Assembly (NCBI GenBank): GCA_905221605.1
Contig: CAJNDS010002132.1
Coordinates: forward strand, 486,799 to 550,798
Origin: Symbiodinium natans
Taxonomy: Eukaryota; Sar; Dinophyceae; Suessiales; Symbiodiniaceae
DNA: 64,000 bases
Reading direction: 5' to 3'
Each line of letters begins with the position of its first letter. The first letter of the stretch is position 1. A program made the translations under genes and the position numbers. A model generated the notes under the pieces. It did not search any database and had not been told where the DNA came from. It worked only from the letters and a program-made list of their open reading frames with translations. Below are positions 9,661 to 18,839 of the stretch, one piece after another.

Positions 9661-9800
9661 TTGCTGGTGCAACCTGGCCCCCCCCAAGGACCGTTGCTGG
9701 TGCAACCTGGCCCCCCCCAAGAACCGTTGCTCGTGCAACCCGGTCCCCCTCCAAGGACTTGCTGGTGCAACCCGGGCCCCCCTCAAGGACTGTTGCCGGG
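9661..9800 (+). repeat. 33-bp minisatellite
   Basis: Units start TTGCTGGTGCAACC at 9661, 9694, 9727, 9759 and 9792, i.e. a 32-33-bp period over about 4.3 copies. Because the period is divisible by three, open frames run through it in several frames on both strands (repeating LVQPGPP or AGATWPPP). I regard these as a by-product. Confidence 0.85.
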
Positions 9801-9861
9801 CTCAGACCGCCCTGAGCCTTTGCGGGCTTCTTCAAGCCACTTATTAGCTTGCTTCTCCAAG

Positions 9862-10144
9862 GCCGCTTTTGAGGTTTTTTTGTCTTCTCCTAGACCATTT
9901 TTGAACCTTTTTCGGCTTCTCCCAGACCATTTCTGAGCTTTTTCGATCCAGACCATTTCTGAGCCTTTTTGGGCTGGTCCTAGACCATGTCTGAGCTTTT
10001 TTGGGTTCCTGCCGGACCATTTCTGAGCTGTTTGGGCTTCTCCCAGACCATTTCTGAGCTTTTTTGGGTCCTCCCGGACCATTTCTGAGCGAAACCATTT
10101 CTGAGCCTCTTTGGGCTTGCTATGCTTCTCCCAGACCATTTGAA
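9862..10144 (+). repeat. 32-bp minisatellite (AGACCATTTCTGAGC)
   Basis: GACCAT recurs about every 31-32 bp from 9893 to 10138, with CTGAGC and a T run in each unit and one shortened unit near 10095. The minus-strand 143-codon frame across it reads repeating SEMVWEKPKKAQKWS, which is minisatellite-encoded. Real translation cannot be excluded but nothing supports it. Confidence 0.85.
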
Positions 10145-10229
10145 AGGGAAAACTTGCGGCCCTGGACGCTTCCAGGAGCTTCGAAAGCTTCGCTTGAGGA
10201 GCTTTGGCAGCCAAAAGCTTCGAAAGCCC

Positions 10230-10620
10230 AAATTCTGATGAAGGGCCACCCCCACGACCTTTTCACAGCCTAGCCTTGGTCAAGCGAGAGTCGTATCGGG
10301 ACGCTGGCCCGGTCGAGGGGCAGCGCTACCCTTTCGGTAACCCAAACTACTTTGTGTCGGTGGTTTCCGTGCCGGCAAACGACAAGGCACGCCAAACGCC
10401 CTCAAAGAAGCACGGGACGCTGGCACGTCGGGACGCTGGCCCGGTCGAGGGGCAGCAGTACCCCTTCGGTAACCCACACATGCATGCCAGACGCCTTCCG
10501 TGACGGCAGGTGAGGGATGCCAAACGCTTTCAAACAAGCCTGCCCGATGTTGATGATGAAGGGCTACCCCCCCGACCTTTCACAGCCTAGTTTTGGTCAA
10601 GGGAGGGCAAAAACATCAGG
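10230..10620 (+). repeat. Repeat block sharing a 57-bp motif with element H at 51.6 kb
   Basis: A motif running GATGAAGGGCCACCCCCACG, ACCTTTTCACAGCC, TTGGTCAAG occurs at 10230-10286 and 10549-10602. A second unit (GGGACGCTGGCCCGGTCGAG) occurs at 10297 and 10433. The first motif appears in reverse complement at 51579-51637 and 51971-52029, which ties this block to family H. Confidence 0.7.
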
Positions 10621-10855
10621 GCAGCGTTTTCCACAACTTCACCTCTTGCCCTGCCCCCGCGAGGCTCAGATCGGGACGGTGCCGAAACAGCGTGCGCAGG
10701 GGCACAGCATGCCCCCGCTAAACCCTAAAAATAGAAATGCCGGGTGGCTTGGGGTGGGCTTACCGCCACGCGATGTTGCGAGCGACCCGGGCAGAGGGGC
10801 CGGTTAGAAAATAAGGTGAGGCCCCGGAGCCAGCGAGCAACCCGGAACGTAACAC

Positions 10856-10930
10856 ACCCTAAACCCTAAACCCTAAACCCTAAACCCTAAACCCTAAACC
10901 CTAAACCCTAAACCCTAAACCCTAAACCCC
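10856..10930 (-). repeat. Perfect CCCTAAA array
   Basis: Ten identical units. Confidence 0.96.
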
Positions 10931-11008
10931 TCACTCCTGGGGATTAGGGTTTAGGGTTGAGGCACCCTGCCCCTATACCCCAACCCCCAGCACACCTACG
11001 CCCCCTAC

Positions 11009-11573
11009 TAATGTAGGGGTCGGAAGAAGTACTTATATATTCCCTTATGGTCTCTTCAAAAATTGTACTAATTACAAATAACCCCCCCCAAAGGTTGTTG
11101 GTTTCTGTGGAGGGTAGGTTCTGCATTTTATCCCAGAACTGCACCCAGCCGATCTGATCGCTTGCAAACTGTAGCCAATCACTGGGTGGTGGGTGCTTGT
11201 CCCCATAGGTGACCTGCTTGATCAAATTGGGTTGTTTTAAATGAGAGAACATCCTTTAGGTCTTCACCCCTGAGCATGTCCATGAACAATCTACGGTTTG
11301 ATCCAGGCTCATCCGCAATGAAGTTGGCGTGGCGACGCCCACGGATTGCACGGCCCGGCCGCCGTTGGGGCAATGCGCTGGGCTGGTGTACGCCAGCCTC
11401 AATGCCCTTGCGTGATCATGGGCGATGCAGGCCTCCTCGTCGGAGGACAGAACTTGTACTAGCTCCGCTGGAAGTTGAACAGTAGCTTCCTCGGACTCGG
11501 ACTCCTCTTGATCCTCACAGAGGTCGGTGGCTTCCTTCGAGGCCTATTCTAATCATTCAGGCCCCGATATTAC
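11009..11573. mobile_element. Element G, copy 1, split by a 450-bp insert
   Basis: Left end TAATGTAGGGGTCGGAAGAA and right end ATTCAGGCCCCGATATTAC correspond to the ends of the copy at 41041-41323, as does the inner TATTCCCTTATGG. In this copy the sequence between AATAACCCCCC (near 11090) and CCTATTCTAATCATTCAGG (11543) is occupied by about 450 bp absent from the other copy. Confidence 0.7.
11093..11542. other. Foreign segment inside element G
   Basis: GC-rich, gene-like composition without telomeric repeats. Both strands have frames of 64-102 codons across it, none with a domain I recognise (minus-strand 11179-11373 reads RRPGRAIRGRRHANFIADEP). It could be a captured gene fragment or another element nested in G. 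Not a supportable gene. Confidence 0.45.
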
Positions 11574-11583
11574 GCGCCTACTA

Positions 11584-11650
11584 GCCCTAAAACCTAGACC
11601 CTAAACCCTAAAACCTAAAACCTAAACCCTAAACCCTAAACCCTACAACC
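11584..11650 (-). repeat. CCCTAAA array
   Basis: Eight to nine units with AAAACCTA length variants. Confidence 0.93.
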
Positions 11651-11724
11651 CCAAACCTGAGCTGAGGCGGGCACACAAGCTGAGCATCGCCAAAGGTGGC
11701 GAGCTGCAAAAGAGCCTTCCGCTT

Positions 11725-11890
11725 GGGGTTTAGGGGTTTAGGGTTTAGGGTTTGGGGTTTGGGGTTTAGGGTTTGGGGTTTAGGGTTTGGGTTTAGGGGT
11801 GTAGTGGTTTAGGGCTTAGGGTTTCGGGGCTTGAGGTTTACGGGTTCTGGGTTTAGGCTTTAGGGTCTTAGGGCCTTAGGGTCCTTGAAA
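11725..11890 (+). repeat. Degenerate TTTAGGG/TTTGGGG array
   Basis: Alternating TTTAGGG and TTTGGGG units, becoming irregular after 11800. Confidence 0.9.
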
Positions 11891-12057
11891 CACTGCCCCT
11901 GCACGTATGTACAGGTATACACCTTTGTTACTAGTAGTGATTGTGCAATGAATACTATGCAAAAAAGAGACAAAAGAATGCAGAAAACAACAATCAGAAA
12001 CATACAAATTTGAGAGGGTGTCCAAAGCTTGTTTTGGAGGGGCCTTAGATTCTAGGA

Positions 12058-12119
12058 GGGGTTTAGGGTTTAGGGTTTAGGGTTTAGGGTTTAGGGTTTA
12101 GGGTTTAGGGTTTAGGGTT
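12058..12119 (+). repeat. Perfect TTTAGGG array
   Basis: Eight to nine identical units. Confidence 0.95.
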
Positions 12120-12202
12120 GAGAAAACTAACCCAGGCCTCTGAATCCACAAGCAACTCAAGCCGCTGACAAGCCTCAAAGCCACACCCTCCCCGAACAAG
12201 CG

Positions 12203-12351
12203 GTTTAGGGTTTAGGGTTTAGGGTTTAGGGTTTGGGGTTTAGGGTTTAGGGTTTAGGGTTTAGGGTTTAGGGTTTAGAGTTTAGGGTTTAGGGTTTAGG
12301 GTGTAGGGTTTAGGGTTTAGGGTTTAGGGTTTAGGGTTTAGGGTTTAGGGA
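12203..12351 (+). repeat. Long TTTAGGG array
   Basis: Twenty-one units with three point variants (TTTGGGG, TTTAGAG, TGTAGGG). Confidence 0.96.
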
Positions 12352-12807
12352 ATTCCCAAACCCGAGGGAACGAAACCCCAACACCTAGGTAGTGGGCCTG
12401 GAAACCCTCAACTATACTCCTCTTAGAACCTTACTAAAAATGATGTTTTTTAACATCCTCTTGGGTTTGATATAAACAAAATAAAAAAATGATTCCCAAA
12501 GAGGATATAGGGAAACCCTCAACACTTCGCCGCGAAGATCTGGGGCCCGCACAAGCCCGCAGAACTTTGCGTTTGCCATGACTCCTCCTGGGCGTGTAAG
12601 AGTGTCGATGCTGAAATTTCTGCTGCTACCCTAAACCCTAAACCCTAAACCCTAAACCCTAAACCCTAAATTCGTTCTTGCAAAACAGCAGGGGCGGAGG
12701 GTTGAGGGTAGGGGCTGACACCCAAAACTCTGTGAATCCCCCTTTGTCCTTTGCAAACACGATACCCGTTTCAAAAGAATCGTGTCCTTTTCGAAGTAGT
12801 TGTCTAA
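12352..12807. other. Spacer with a short CCCTAAA array
   Basis: Unique sequence including an AT-rich piece at 12430-12500, then six CCCTAAA units at 12628-12670. No gene seen. Confidence 0.45.
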
Positions 12808-12845
12808 GGGTTTAGGGTTTAGGGTTTAGGGTTTAGGGTTTAGGG

Positions 12846-12939
12846 GTCCATGTACCTAAATAGGGACTACTTGGTCCTTAAAGTACCTCCTATTTAGGGA
12901 CTTTAGGGCCCAAGTACATAGTAATCAGCTACATGGACC
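12846..12939. mobile_element. Element C, copy 1
   Basis: About 94 bp with inverted ends GTCCATGTACCT and AGCTACATGGAC. It is nearly identical (a few differences) to 24131-24225 and related to 17453-17549. The interior itself contains TATTTAGGGACTTTAGGG, a telomere-like motif. The left end abuts a TTTAGGG array. Confidence 0.8.
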
Positions 12940-13398
12940 CTCAGGGGTTTTCTTGATGGCATGAGTCGCACGGCACTAAGAGCGGGGGGTGGGTGGGTTT
13001 AGGGTTTAGGGTTTGCAAGTTCCGAAGATGTCAGCCGTTGGTCAAAGCGATGTTTCTGTGGCCACTTAAGCATCCGGGGGGTGTACCACGTTCTTTGAAG
13101 ATCCACAAAACCCGCTTGTTGCTGGTACCCCTAAACCCTAAACCCTAAACCCTAAACCTTAAACCCTAAACCCGAAACCCCAAGTTCATTGCGTAACCTT
13201 CGTGGCTTCATGGCCTTTACAAGGGAACCTCACGGCAAAAAAAAGGCGTTTGGCCCACTCCGGGTCCTAGAAAAGCTCCGTACACCTTCAACCCTAAAAC
13301 CTCAACCCTACACCCCAAACCGCAGATCCTAAACCCTAAGCCGCAAGCCCCAGACCCTAGAGAGTTCTCAGACTCTGGGGGTTTGGGGTTTTAGGCCA
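12940..13398. other. Spacer with short arrays, no gene seen
   Basis: Contains six CCCTAAA-type units at 13131-13172 and scattered single units to 13360. The rest is unique and frame-poor. Confidence 0.45.
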
Positions 13399-13503
13399 GG
13401 TTGCCCAGCAACTTAGGATTAAAACGGGCGCGCTTTTTGCTTCAAGGGTGTGTGAGGTTCCAAAACCCCCTAAAAAGGGAATCAGGGTGCTACTGGGCAT
13501 CCT
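13399..13503 (+). mobile_element. Element E, copy at 13.4 kb
   Basis: Starts GGTTGCCCAGCAACTTAGG and ends GGTGCTACTGGGCATCC. The ends are inverted versions of GCCCAGTAR/TACTGGGC. It shares ACGGGCGCGC and GAGGTTCC with the 31.0-kb copy. Confidence 0.7.
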
Positions 13504-13611
13504 CCTGGGGTTTCGAAGGGTTTAGGGCCTAGGGTTTAGGGTTTAGGGTTTAGGGTTCCCCTTCCTGCCGAGGACATCCAATCCCTTCTCCACATTTTTA
13601 ACCTCACCCCC

Positions 13612-13697
13612 GAACCCTAAACCCTAAACCCCAAACCCTAAACCCTAAACCCCAAACCCCAAACCCTAAACCCTAAACCCTATAAACCCTAAACCTA
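13612..13697 (-). repeat. CCCTAAA/CCCCAAA array
   Basis: Twelve units, three of them CCCCAAA. Confidence 0.94.
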
Positions 13698-14399
13698 CTG
13701 AAGCATAGTTGCAGCGCTTTAGAGTTTGGGGTCGGTTTCAGGCTGAGGGCGTTAGCATTCTGAGGCTCGGGGCTTGCAGTTCCCAAAAAGCACAAACACG
13801 AACCCCCCCACCCCCCACGAAAGAAAGACGAAAAGCTAAACTCTAAACCCTAAATCCTAAATCCTACACCCTAAACCCTAAACTCCCCCCGCTTCTTGGA
13901 TTGTATAGGGGGGGGGGGGGGGAGAATTCCCATCTTTACTTGGCCTGCAACAAAGGAGCTTCTTGACAATCCCTCGAAGAGTCCCCCAAGCCCAAGGGCA
14001 GACCCTTACTGGTCCAAGAAAGAAAGATTGAAACTAAGGGTTGAGGGTTTAGGGTCTAGGGTGTAGGGTTTAGGGTTTAGGGTTCAGCCCTTTGCAACCA
14101 AGCTGCTGACAGGATCGCTTGTTTCGTGTCACTTCACGTCCGCACTCTGGCAATTCGAGCCAAGGGTGATGCTGGGCTCATTTGCACGGCTGGGGTTTGC
14201 TCAGGCCACCCGAAAACCCTAAACCATAAACCCTAAACCCGAAACCCCCAAACTAACAGGCCCTAAACCTGAACTGCAATATCAAACCGCGTACCTTAAG
14301 GCCTTAGGGTTTGGGGATCAAGGGCAGCACCCGAAGCTCTGGAGTAGGACCCAAAGAACTGTCGCCCTTTCTTACGAAACCCGTAACCCTAACACTTGA
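13698..14399. other. Spacer with short arrays and a G run
   Basis: Includes short CCCTAAA-type (13836-13885), TTTAGGG (14040-14086) and CCCTAAA (14214-14240) blocks and a G run at about 13908-13922. No gene seen. Confidence 0.4.
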
Positions 14400-14491
14400 G
14401 ATGTTCCCCCTTATACTAACAGTCCTTAATGGGGATTAGAGTACCCCCTACTATAATCCCTATTAAGGACTGTTTGTATAAGGGGAACATC
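14400..14491. mobile_element. Element A, complete reference copy
   Basis: A 92-bp near-palindrome. GATGTTCCCCCTTATACTAA at the left is mirrored by TGTATAAGGGGAACATC at the right, and the next segments (CAGTCCTTAATGGGGATTA and TAATCCCTATTAAGGACTG) are also inverted. It would fold into a long hairpin. Other copies: 5828 (half), 25676, 30246, 36409, 49415, 56171. Confidence 0.85.
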
Positions 14492-14819
14492 CCAACCCTC
14501 AACCCTTAACCTCCAAGTCCCAAACGTAGTGCTCATCGAAACCGGGGGAAAGCTGCGCTTGGGACACTGATGATGAAGAGGCACCACCCCGTTACCACTT
14601 GGGAGTTCTTTAGATACGGGTCCCATTGTATGCAAACAGTATAGCCACTTTTTTCAATGACAGAAAGAGAAAAAAGTCTAGATAACAAAAGCCGAAATGA
14701 ATCGAACATTGGCTGGAACAAGGGCATCATCATGGCAATCATTTAAGACTTTATTTGACTCTTTATAGCGAAGCCTGAACAGCCCTGAACCCTAAACACT
14801 AAACCCCTCTGCGCCCTCA

Positions 14820-14905
14820 ACCCTCAACCCTAAAACCTAAACCCCAAACCTTAAACCCCAAACCCTAAACCCCAAATCCTGAACCCTACACCCTAAACCC
14901 TCAGC
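14820..14905 (-). repeat. Degenerate CCCTAAA array
   Basis: Units include CCCCAAA, CCTTAAA and CCCTCAA variants. Confidence 0.9.
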
Positions 14906-14987
14906 TAAACCAGTAGTTCGGGTTCGTCACCCAGCGATGGCAAGGGCCGCGTGTCCGGCGACACTACCTGGAAGCCGGGAGACTTCG

Positions 14988-15205
14988 GGTTTAGGGTTTA
15001 GGGTTTAGGGTTTAGGGTTTAGGGTTTAGGGTTTAGGGTTTAGGGTTTAGGGTTTAGGGTTTAGGGTTTAGGGTTTCGGTAGGGTTTAGGGTTTAGGGTT
15101 TGGGGTTCAGGGTTTAGGGTTCAGAGTTTAGGGTTTAGGGTTTGGGGCTTGGGTTTAGGGTTTGGGGTTTGGGGTTTAGGGGTCAAGTTCGGAGTTTAGG
15201 GTTTA
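14988..15205 (+). repeat. Long TTTAGGG array
   Basis: Twelve perfect units (to about 15075) followed by a variant-rich half with TTTGGGG, TTCAGGG and TTCAGAG. Confidence 0.96.
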
Positions 15206-15479
15206 GGGCCATACTCTGAACAGCTACACAAGGCTTAGGGTTTCAGGGTTTAGGGCTTTAGGGTTTCAGGGTTGAGGTTTGGCCACCATAAAGAACGATA
15301 CGTTCACACAACAGGGCCCAGTTATTTCCAGACTCAACCACCATTGCTCCATGGGCCATACTCTTCAATCCAAGAGTTTCGGGTTTCGGGTTTCGGGTCT
15401 CGGGTTTCGGGTTTAGGGTGTAGGGTTGGGGTTTCCAGGCAAATTAACTTCCTGGACCAGCAGGGCGCCCCTGGGAGGT

Positions 15480-15526
15480 GCGAGAGTTTAGGGTTAGGGC
15501 AACCTAAACCCTAAACCTTAAACTGC
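15480..15526. repeat. Near-direct head-to-head telomeric junction
   Basis: TTTAGGGTTAGGG is joined through CAA to CCTAAACCCTAAACC, the closest G-strand to C-strand apposition in the window. Confidence 0.85.
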
Positions 15527-15812
15527 ATCCCAAGGAATGGGCACGAAGACGGCAGACCCAACCAAGGGGCTTGGGACAAGGCTTCTAGGTCTTGCGTTCC
15601 TTCCCTAAACCCTAAACCCTAAACCCTAAAGCCTAAACCCTGAACCCTGAACCTGAACCCTAACCCTAAACCCTAAACCCTACACCCTAAACCCTAAACC
15701 CTAAACCCTAAACCCCCACAAGGCCCTGCGCTGCCTTCCGCGCGCTCAACCAGCCGAGCGGTCCTCTCGGAGGTCCTCCGTCGCCTGGTGCTTGCTTCTG
15801 AGGATAGGGCTT
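15527..15812 (+). repeat. Duplicated array/spacer block, copy 1
   Basis: Spacer GACGGCAGACCCAACCAAGG (15548) to TTCCTTCC, then a CCCTAAA array (15606-15715), then a GC-rich spacer ending GTCGCCTGGTGCTTGC. The same order recurs at 16593-16908. Confidence 0.75.
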
Positions 15813-16120
15813 AGTTTAGGGTTTAGGGTTTAGGGTTTAGGGTTTAGGGTTTAAGGTTTAGGGTTCAGGGTTTAGGGTTTAGGGTTTAGGGTTTCGGTTT
15901 AGGGTTTAGGGTTTAGGGTTTAGGGTTTAGGGTTTAGGGTTTAGGGTTTAGGGTTTAGGGTTTAGGGTTTAGGGTTTCGGGTTTAGGCTTTAGGGTTTAG
16001 GGGTTAGGGTTTGTTTAGGGTTTAGGGTTTAGGGTTTAGGGTTCAGGGTTCAGGGTTTAGGGTTTAGGGTTTAGGGTTTAGCGTTTAGGGTTTAGGGTTC
16101 AGGGTTCAGGGTTAGGTTTT
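15813..16120 (+). repeat. Long TTTAGGG array
   Basis: About forty heptamers, mostly perfect, with clusters of TTCAGGG and TTTCGGG near 15890, 15980 and 16040-16110. Confidence 0.97.
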
Positions 16121-16592
16121 ACGGTTTGGAGTTTCGAGTCCCTCCAAACCCAAAATCCTAACCATAAACATTAAACCCTATATCCTGAAGCCTAAACCTC
16201 AACCTCAAACCCACATGAGATCATATGACCACAGTTTTCGCTCCTCAGAGAAGTTTTAATTGGTAGCCCAGCAAATGAGGGTTTCGGGTTTAGGGTGTCG
16301 GGTTTAGGGCATTTAGAATCCTTATATTATGTGGGGCATAAGTTTGGCCCTTCGACACCCTAACTGAACCCTCAACCCTGAACTGGACTCTGTGAACGCT
16401 GAACCCGGAACCCAAAGATTGCAGCGTGTGAGCTTTATGAGCCTCAACACCCCAATAGCCCCCGATAGTCCCGGGTTTCGGATTCCGGGGCTTAAGGGTT
16501 TAGATCTTCGTGGCTGCAGGGTCTAGGGCTTCGGGACACAGTTCCTGAACCCTAAACCCCAACACCCTAAACCCTAAACCCCAACACCCGAA
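16121..16592. other. Spacer, no gene seen
   Basis: Unique sequence with isolated telomeric units of both strands and a short TTTCGGG run near 16280. No convincing open frame. Confidence 0.4.
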
Positions 16593-16908
16593 ACTACATC
16601 AGAAGGGGTGGGGACGAAGATGGCAGACCCAACCAAGGGACTTAGGGCAAGGCTTGTAGAGCTTCAGTCGAGTTTGCGGTCCTCCCTTCCTTCCCCCTAA
16701 ACCCTAAACCCTAAACCCTAAACCCTCAACCCTAAACCCTAAACCCTAAGCCCTAAACCCTAAACCCTAAACCCTAAACCCTAAACCCTAACCCTAAACC
16801 CTAAACCCTAAATGCTACACTTGAAACCTTGCACCGGCACAGGCTTTCGATCTTTGGCCCCAGGCGGAGTTCCCTCTGTCGCCTGGCCAGAGGAGCACTT
16901 CGGCTTAG
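16593..16908 (+). repeat. Duplicated array/spacer block, copy 2
   Basis: GATGGCAGACCCAACCAAGG (16619), a CCCTAAA array (16696-16812, about seventeen units) and a spacer ending CTGTCGCCTGGCCAGAGG. It is collinear with 15527-15812 at an offset of roughly 1.07 kb, with diverged spacer lengths. Confidence 0.75.
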
Positions 16909-17000
16909 GGTTTAGGGTTTAGGGTTTAGGGTTCGGGGTTCGGGGTTCGGGGTTCGGGGTTCGGGGTTCGGGGTTCGGGGTTCGGGGTTCGGGGTTCGGG
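16909..17000 (+). repeat. TTCGGGG variant array
   Basis: Three TTTAGGG units followed by ten consecutive identical TTCGGGG heptamers. Confidence 0.93.
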
Positions 17001-17130
17001 GAGCGGGGGCTTAGATGCCACCATCCCTGAACTCATGAGCACCTCCCCCCCCCCCCCGGCCAGAAACAAGTTCCAAAACACAACTTGTTGCTTAGCATTT
17101 GGTTTAAGGGTTTAGGGTTTAGGGTTTAGG

Positions 17131-17220
17131 ACTGCTAGACCAAAGAGTAACTTAAGAACGGTACCATTTGGGGTTCAAAGGGGCTTCTAAGAGAACCTAC
17201 GGCCTACTCCCGGGCCTAGC
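17131..17220 (+). mobile_element. Element E (subtype TAGACC), copy at 17.1 kb
   Basis: GCTAGACCAAAGAGTAAC, GGGGCTTCTAAGAGAACCTA and GGCCTACTCCCGGGCCTAG match 4551-4680, with an internal deletion of the AAAGGGAAT segment. It follows GTTTAGG on the left and is followed immediately by a CCCTAAA array (17222-17278). Confidence 0.7.
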
Positions 17221-17359
17221 CCTAAACCCTAAACCCTAAACCCTAAACCCGAAACCTTAAACCCTAAACCCTAAACCCCTGAATCCTTCAAGGCCTCCGA
17301 CAGATTCTCCGGCGACAGGGAGCCTCACGGCAGTCAGTGTCTTTAAGCCCGGTTCAGGG

Positions 17360-17423
17360 GGTTAGGGCTTAGGGTTTAAGGTTTAGGGTTTAGGGTTTAG
17401 GGTTTAGGGTTTAGGGTTTAGGG
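17360..17423 (+). repeat. TTTAGGG array
   Basis: Eight to nine units. Confidence 0.94.
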
Positions 17424-17452
17424 AAGATTTTTTATATATAGCTACCCCTAAG

Positions 17453-17549
17453 GGTTCATGTACCTTATTATTGTATACTCGGGCTCTGAAGTCCCCAAAT
17501 TGGAGGTACTTTAAGAAAGCCCAAGTCTTCCCTATTTAGGTACATGAAC
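17453..17549. mobile_element. Element C, diverged copy
   Basis: Inverted ends GGTTCATGTACCTTA and CCTATTTAGGTACATGAAC. The interior GGTACTTTAAG resembles the reverse complement of the 12.8-kb copy (CTTAAAGTACC). Confidence 0.65.
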
Positions 17550-17861
17550 GCTTTAGGGTAAGGGCAGTTTCAGGAAGGGACTTCGCAGTGAGGGTACCTC
17601 ATGTGTAGAATGCTTGTATAAGGTCCCTCAGACCCAACGACAGAAGGACTAGTCCTCAGTGTTTTTGGCGGGTACTCGGGGGCTTCAAGGGTGTTGAGGC
17701 GCGACGCGGCGAATTCTGTCCGGAGTGGCACAGACCAACCCCTAAAACCCTAAACCCTAAACCCTAAACCCCAACTGTGCTTGGGGCACTGTCACTCTCC
17801 CCCCTACGTCCACCACTACTGAACTGCTCGAAGCTAAGTCCCGAACACCGAGAAGGGTGTG

Positions 17862-18042
17862 TGGTCATATACATTCATAAGGATTCTAGTAGTAAAGGGC
17901 ATCTGAGCCCAATTTGGGGTCATAAGGATTCTAGTAGTAAAGGGCATTCATAACAATTCTAGTAGTAAAAGGGCATCTGAGCCCAATTTGGGGTCATATA
18001 CCCTACACTCCTACAATCCTTATGAAGGTATATGGACCATAC
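17862..18042. mobile_element. Element N with internal tandem repeats
   Basis: Flanked by GGTCATATAC and GTATATGGACC. Inside, CATAAGGATTCTAGTAGTAA and AGGGCATCTGAGCCCAATTT are duplicated (17876 and 17921; a third, altered unit at 17948). Related to 36564-36640, which shares the TAGGGTATATGACCCCAATT segment. Confidence 0.6.
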
Positions 18043-18408
18043 ACCTTTATGGGGTTCAGTTCGTCCCCAAAACTCTGTGTCCATGGCTCCTACAGCCTAA
18101 AGACCTGTACAGATGCCCTGAGCGCGACGGCCCGAATTTTGGAGCATGGTTCACTTGCCTTCGATGGCAAGTGGCTGCTCTTTGCTAGCTGGAAATGAAG
18201 TGCGCGACGACTGTCTCAAGCGGCATCGCAACAAATCCTGCTGTTGCCGTGCCTACGAGCTCTTTCTTGCTGTCTGCGGCTCGGGGTTTTGCAACTAAAT
18301 CTGCAGGGCGAACACACGTCAGCTGCCCCAACTAAGTTCCACATTAAGGGGTAGTTTATGCATCATAGTTGGAACACGCATGAATACCCCAATGCCCCTT
18401 AGCGAAAA
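18043..18408. other. Array-free spacer, no gene seen
   Basis: About 365 bp of unique sequence. A plus-strand 66-codon frame (17988-18188) overlaps its start and lies partly in element N, so it is unlikely to be a gene. Confidence 0.4.
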
Positions 18409-18514
18409 CTAGGCCCAAGAAAAACTAGGACAGGGTACCTTTTTTGGCTTAAAGAAGCTTATAAGGGAACCTATATCCTCCCAAAGAAGGAAAAAGGCCT
18501 ACTTTGGGTCCTAG
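18409..18514 (+). mobile_element. Element E, copy at 18.4 kb
   Basis: CTAGGCCCAAGAAAAACTAGG, GGGTACCTTTTTTGGCTTA, CTTATAAGGGAACCTA and GGCCTACTTTGGGTCCTAG in the family order. Confidence 0.7.
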
Positions 18515-18839
18515 AATCGGAATACTCCAGACATCATCGTTCTTCACTGTAAACCCTCTGAGCCCTAAGCCCTAAACTCTGGGCCCTACACCCTGAACCC
18601 TGAACCCTAGCCCTAAACCCGCAACCCTGAAGCCTAAAGCCTTGCCTACTCAGCGGGCCATCATTCGAGTCTCAGGGGGTGCTAAGGCACGGACGCTTCA
18701 GCTCGAGGGGGCGGTCTTCAGACAGCCACCTTGGGGTACAAACGGTGAGTTCAGAAGGGTGCAGGGTTTGTAGGGTTTGGGGTTTGAGGGTCAAAAGAAC
18801 CCGAAAGTCATGCAGCGTAGGACTGAGGGCTTAGGCTTC

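Noticed and set aside
9783-10214. A 143-codon minus-strand open frame rich in Lys, Trp and Ser
   Set aside because: It is produced by the 32-bp minisatellite and overlapped by other frames. No start context, splice signals or domain supports a gene.
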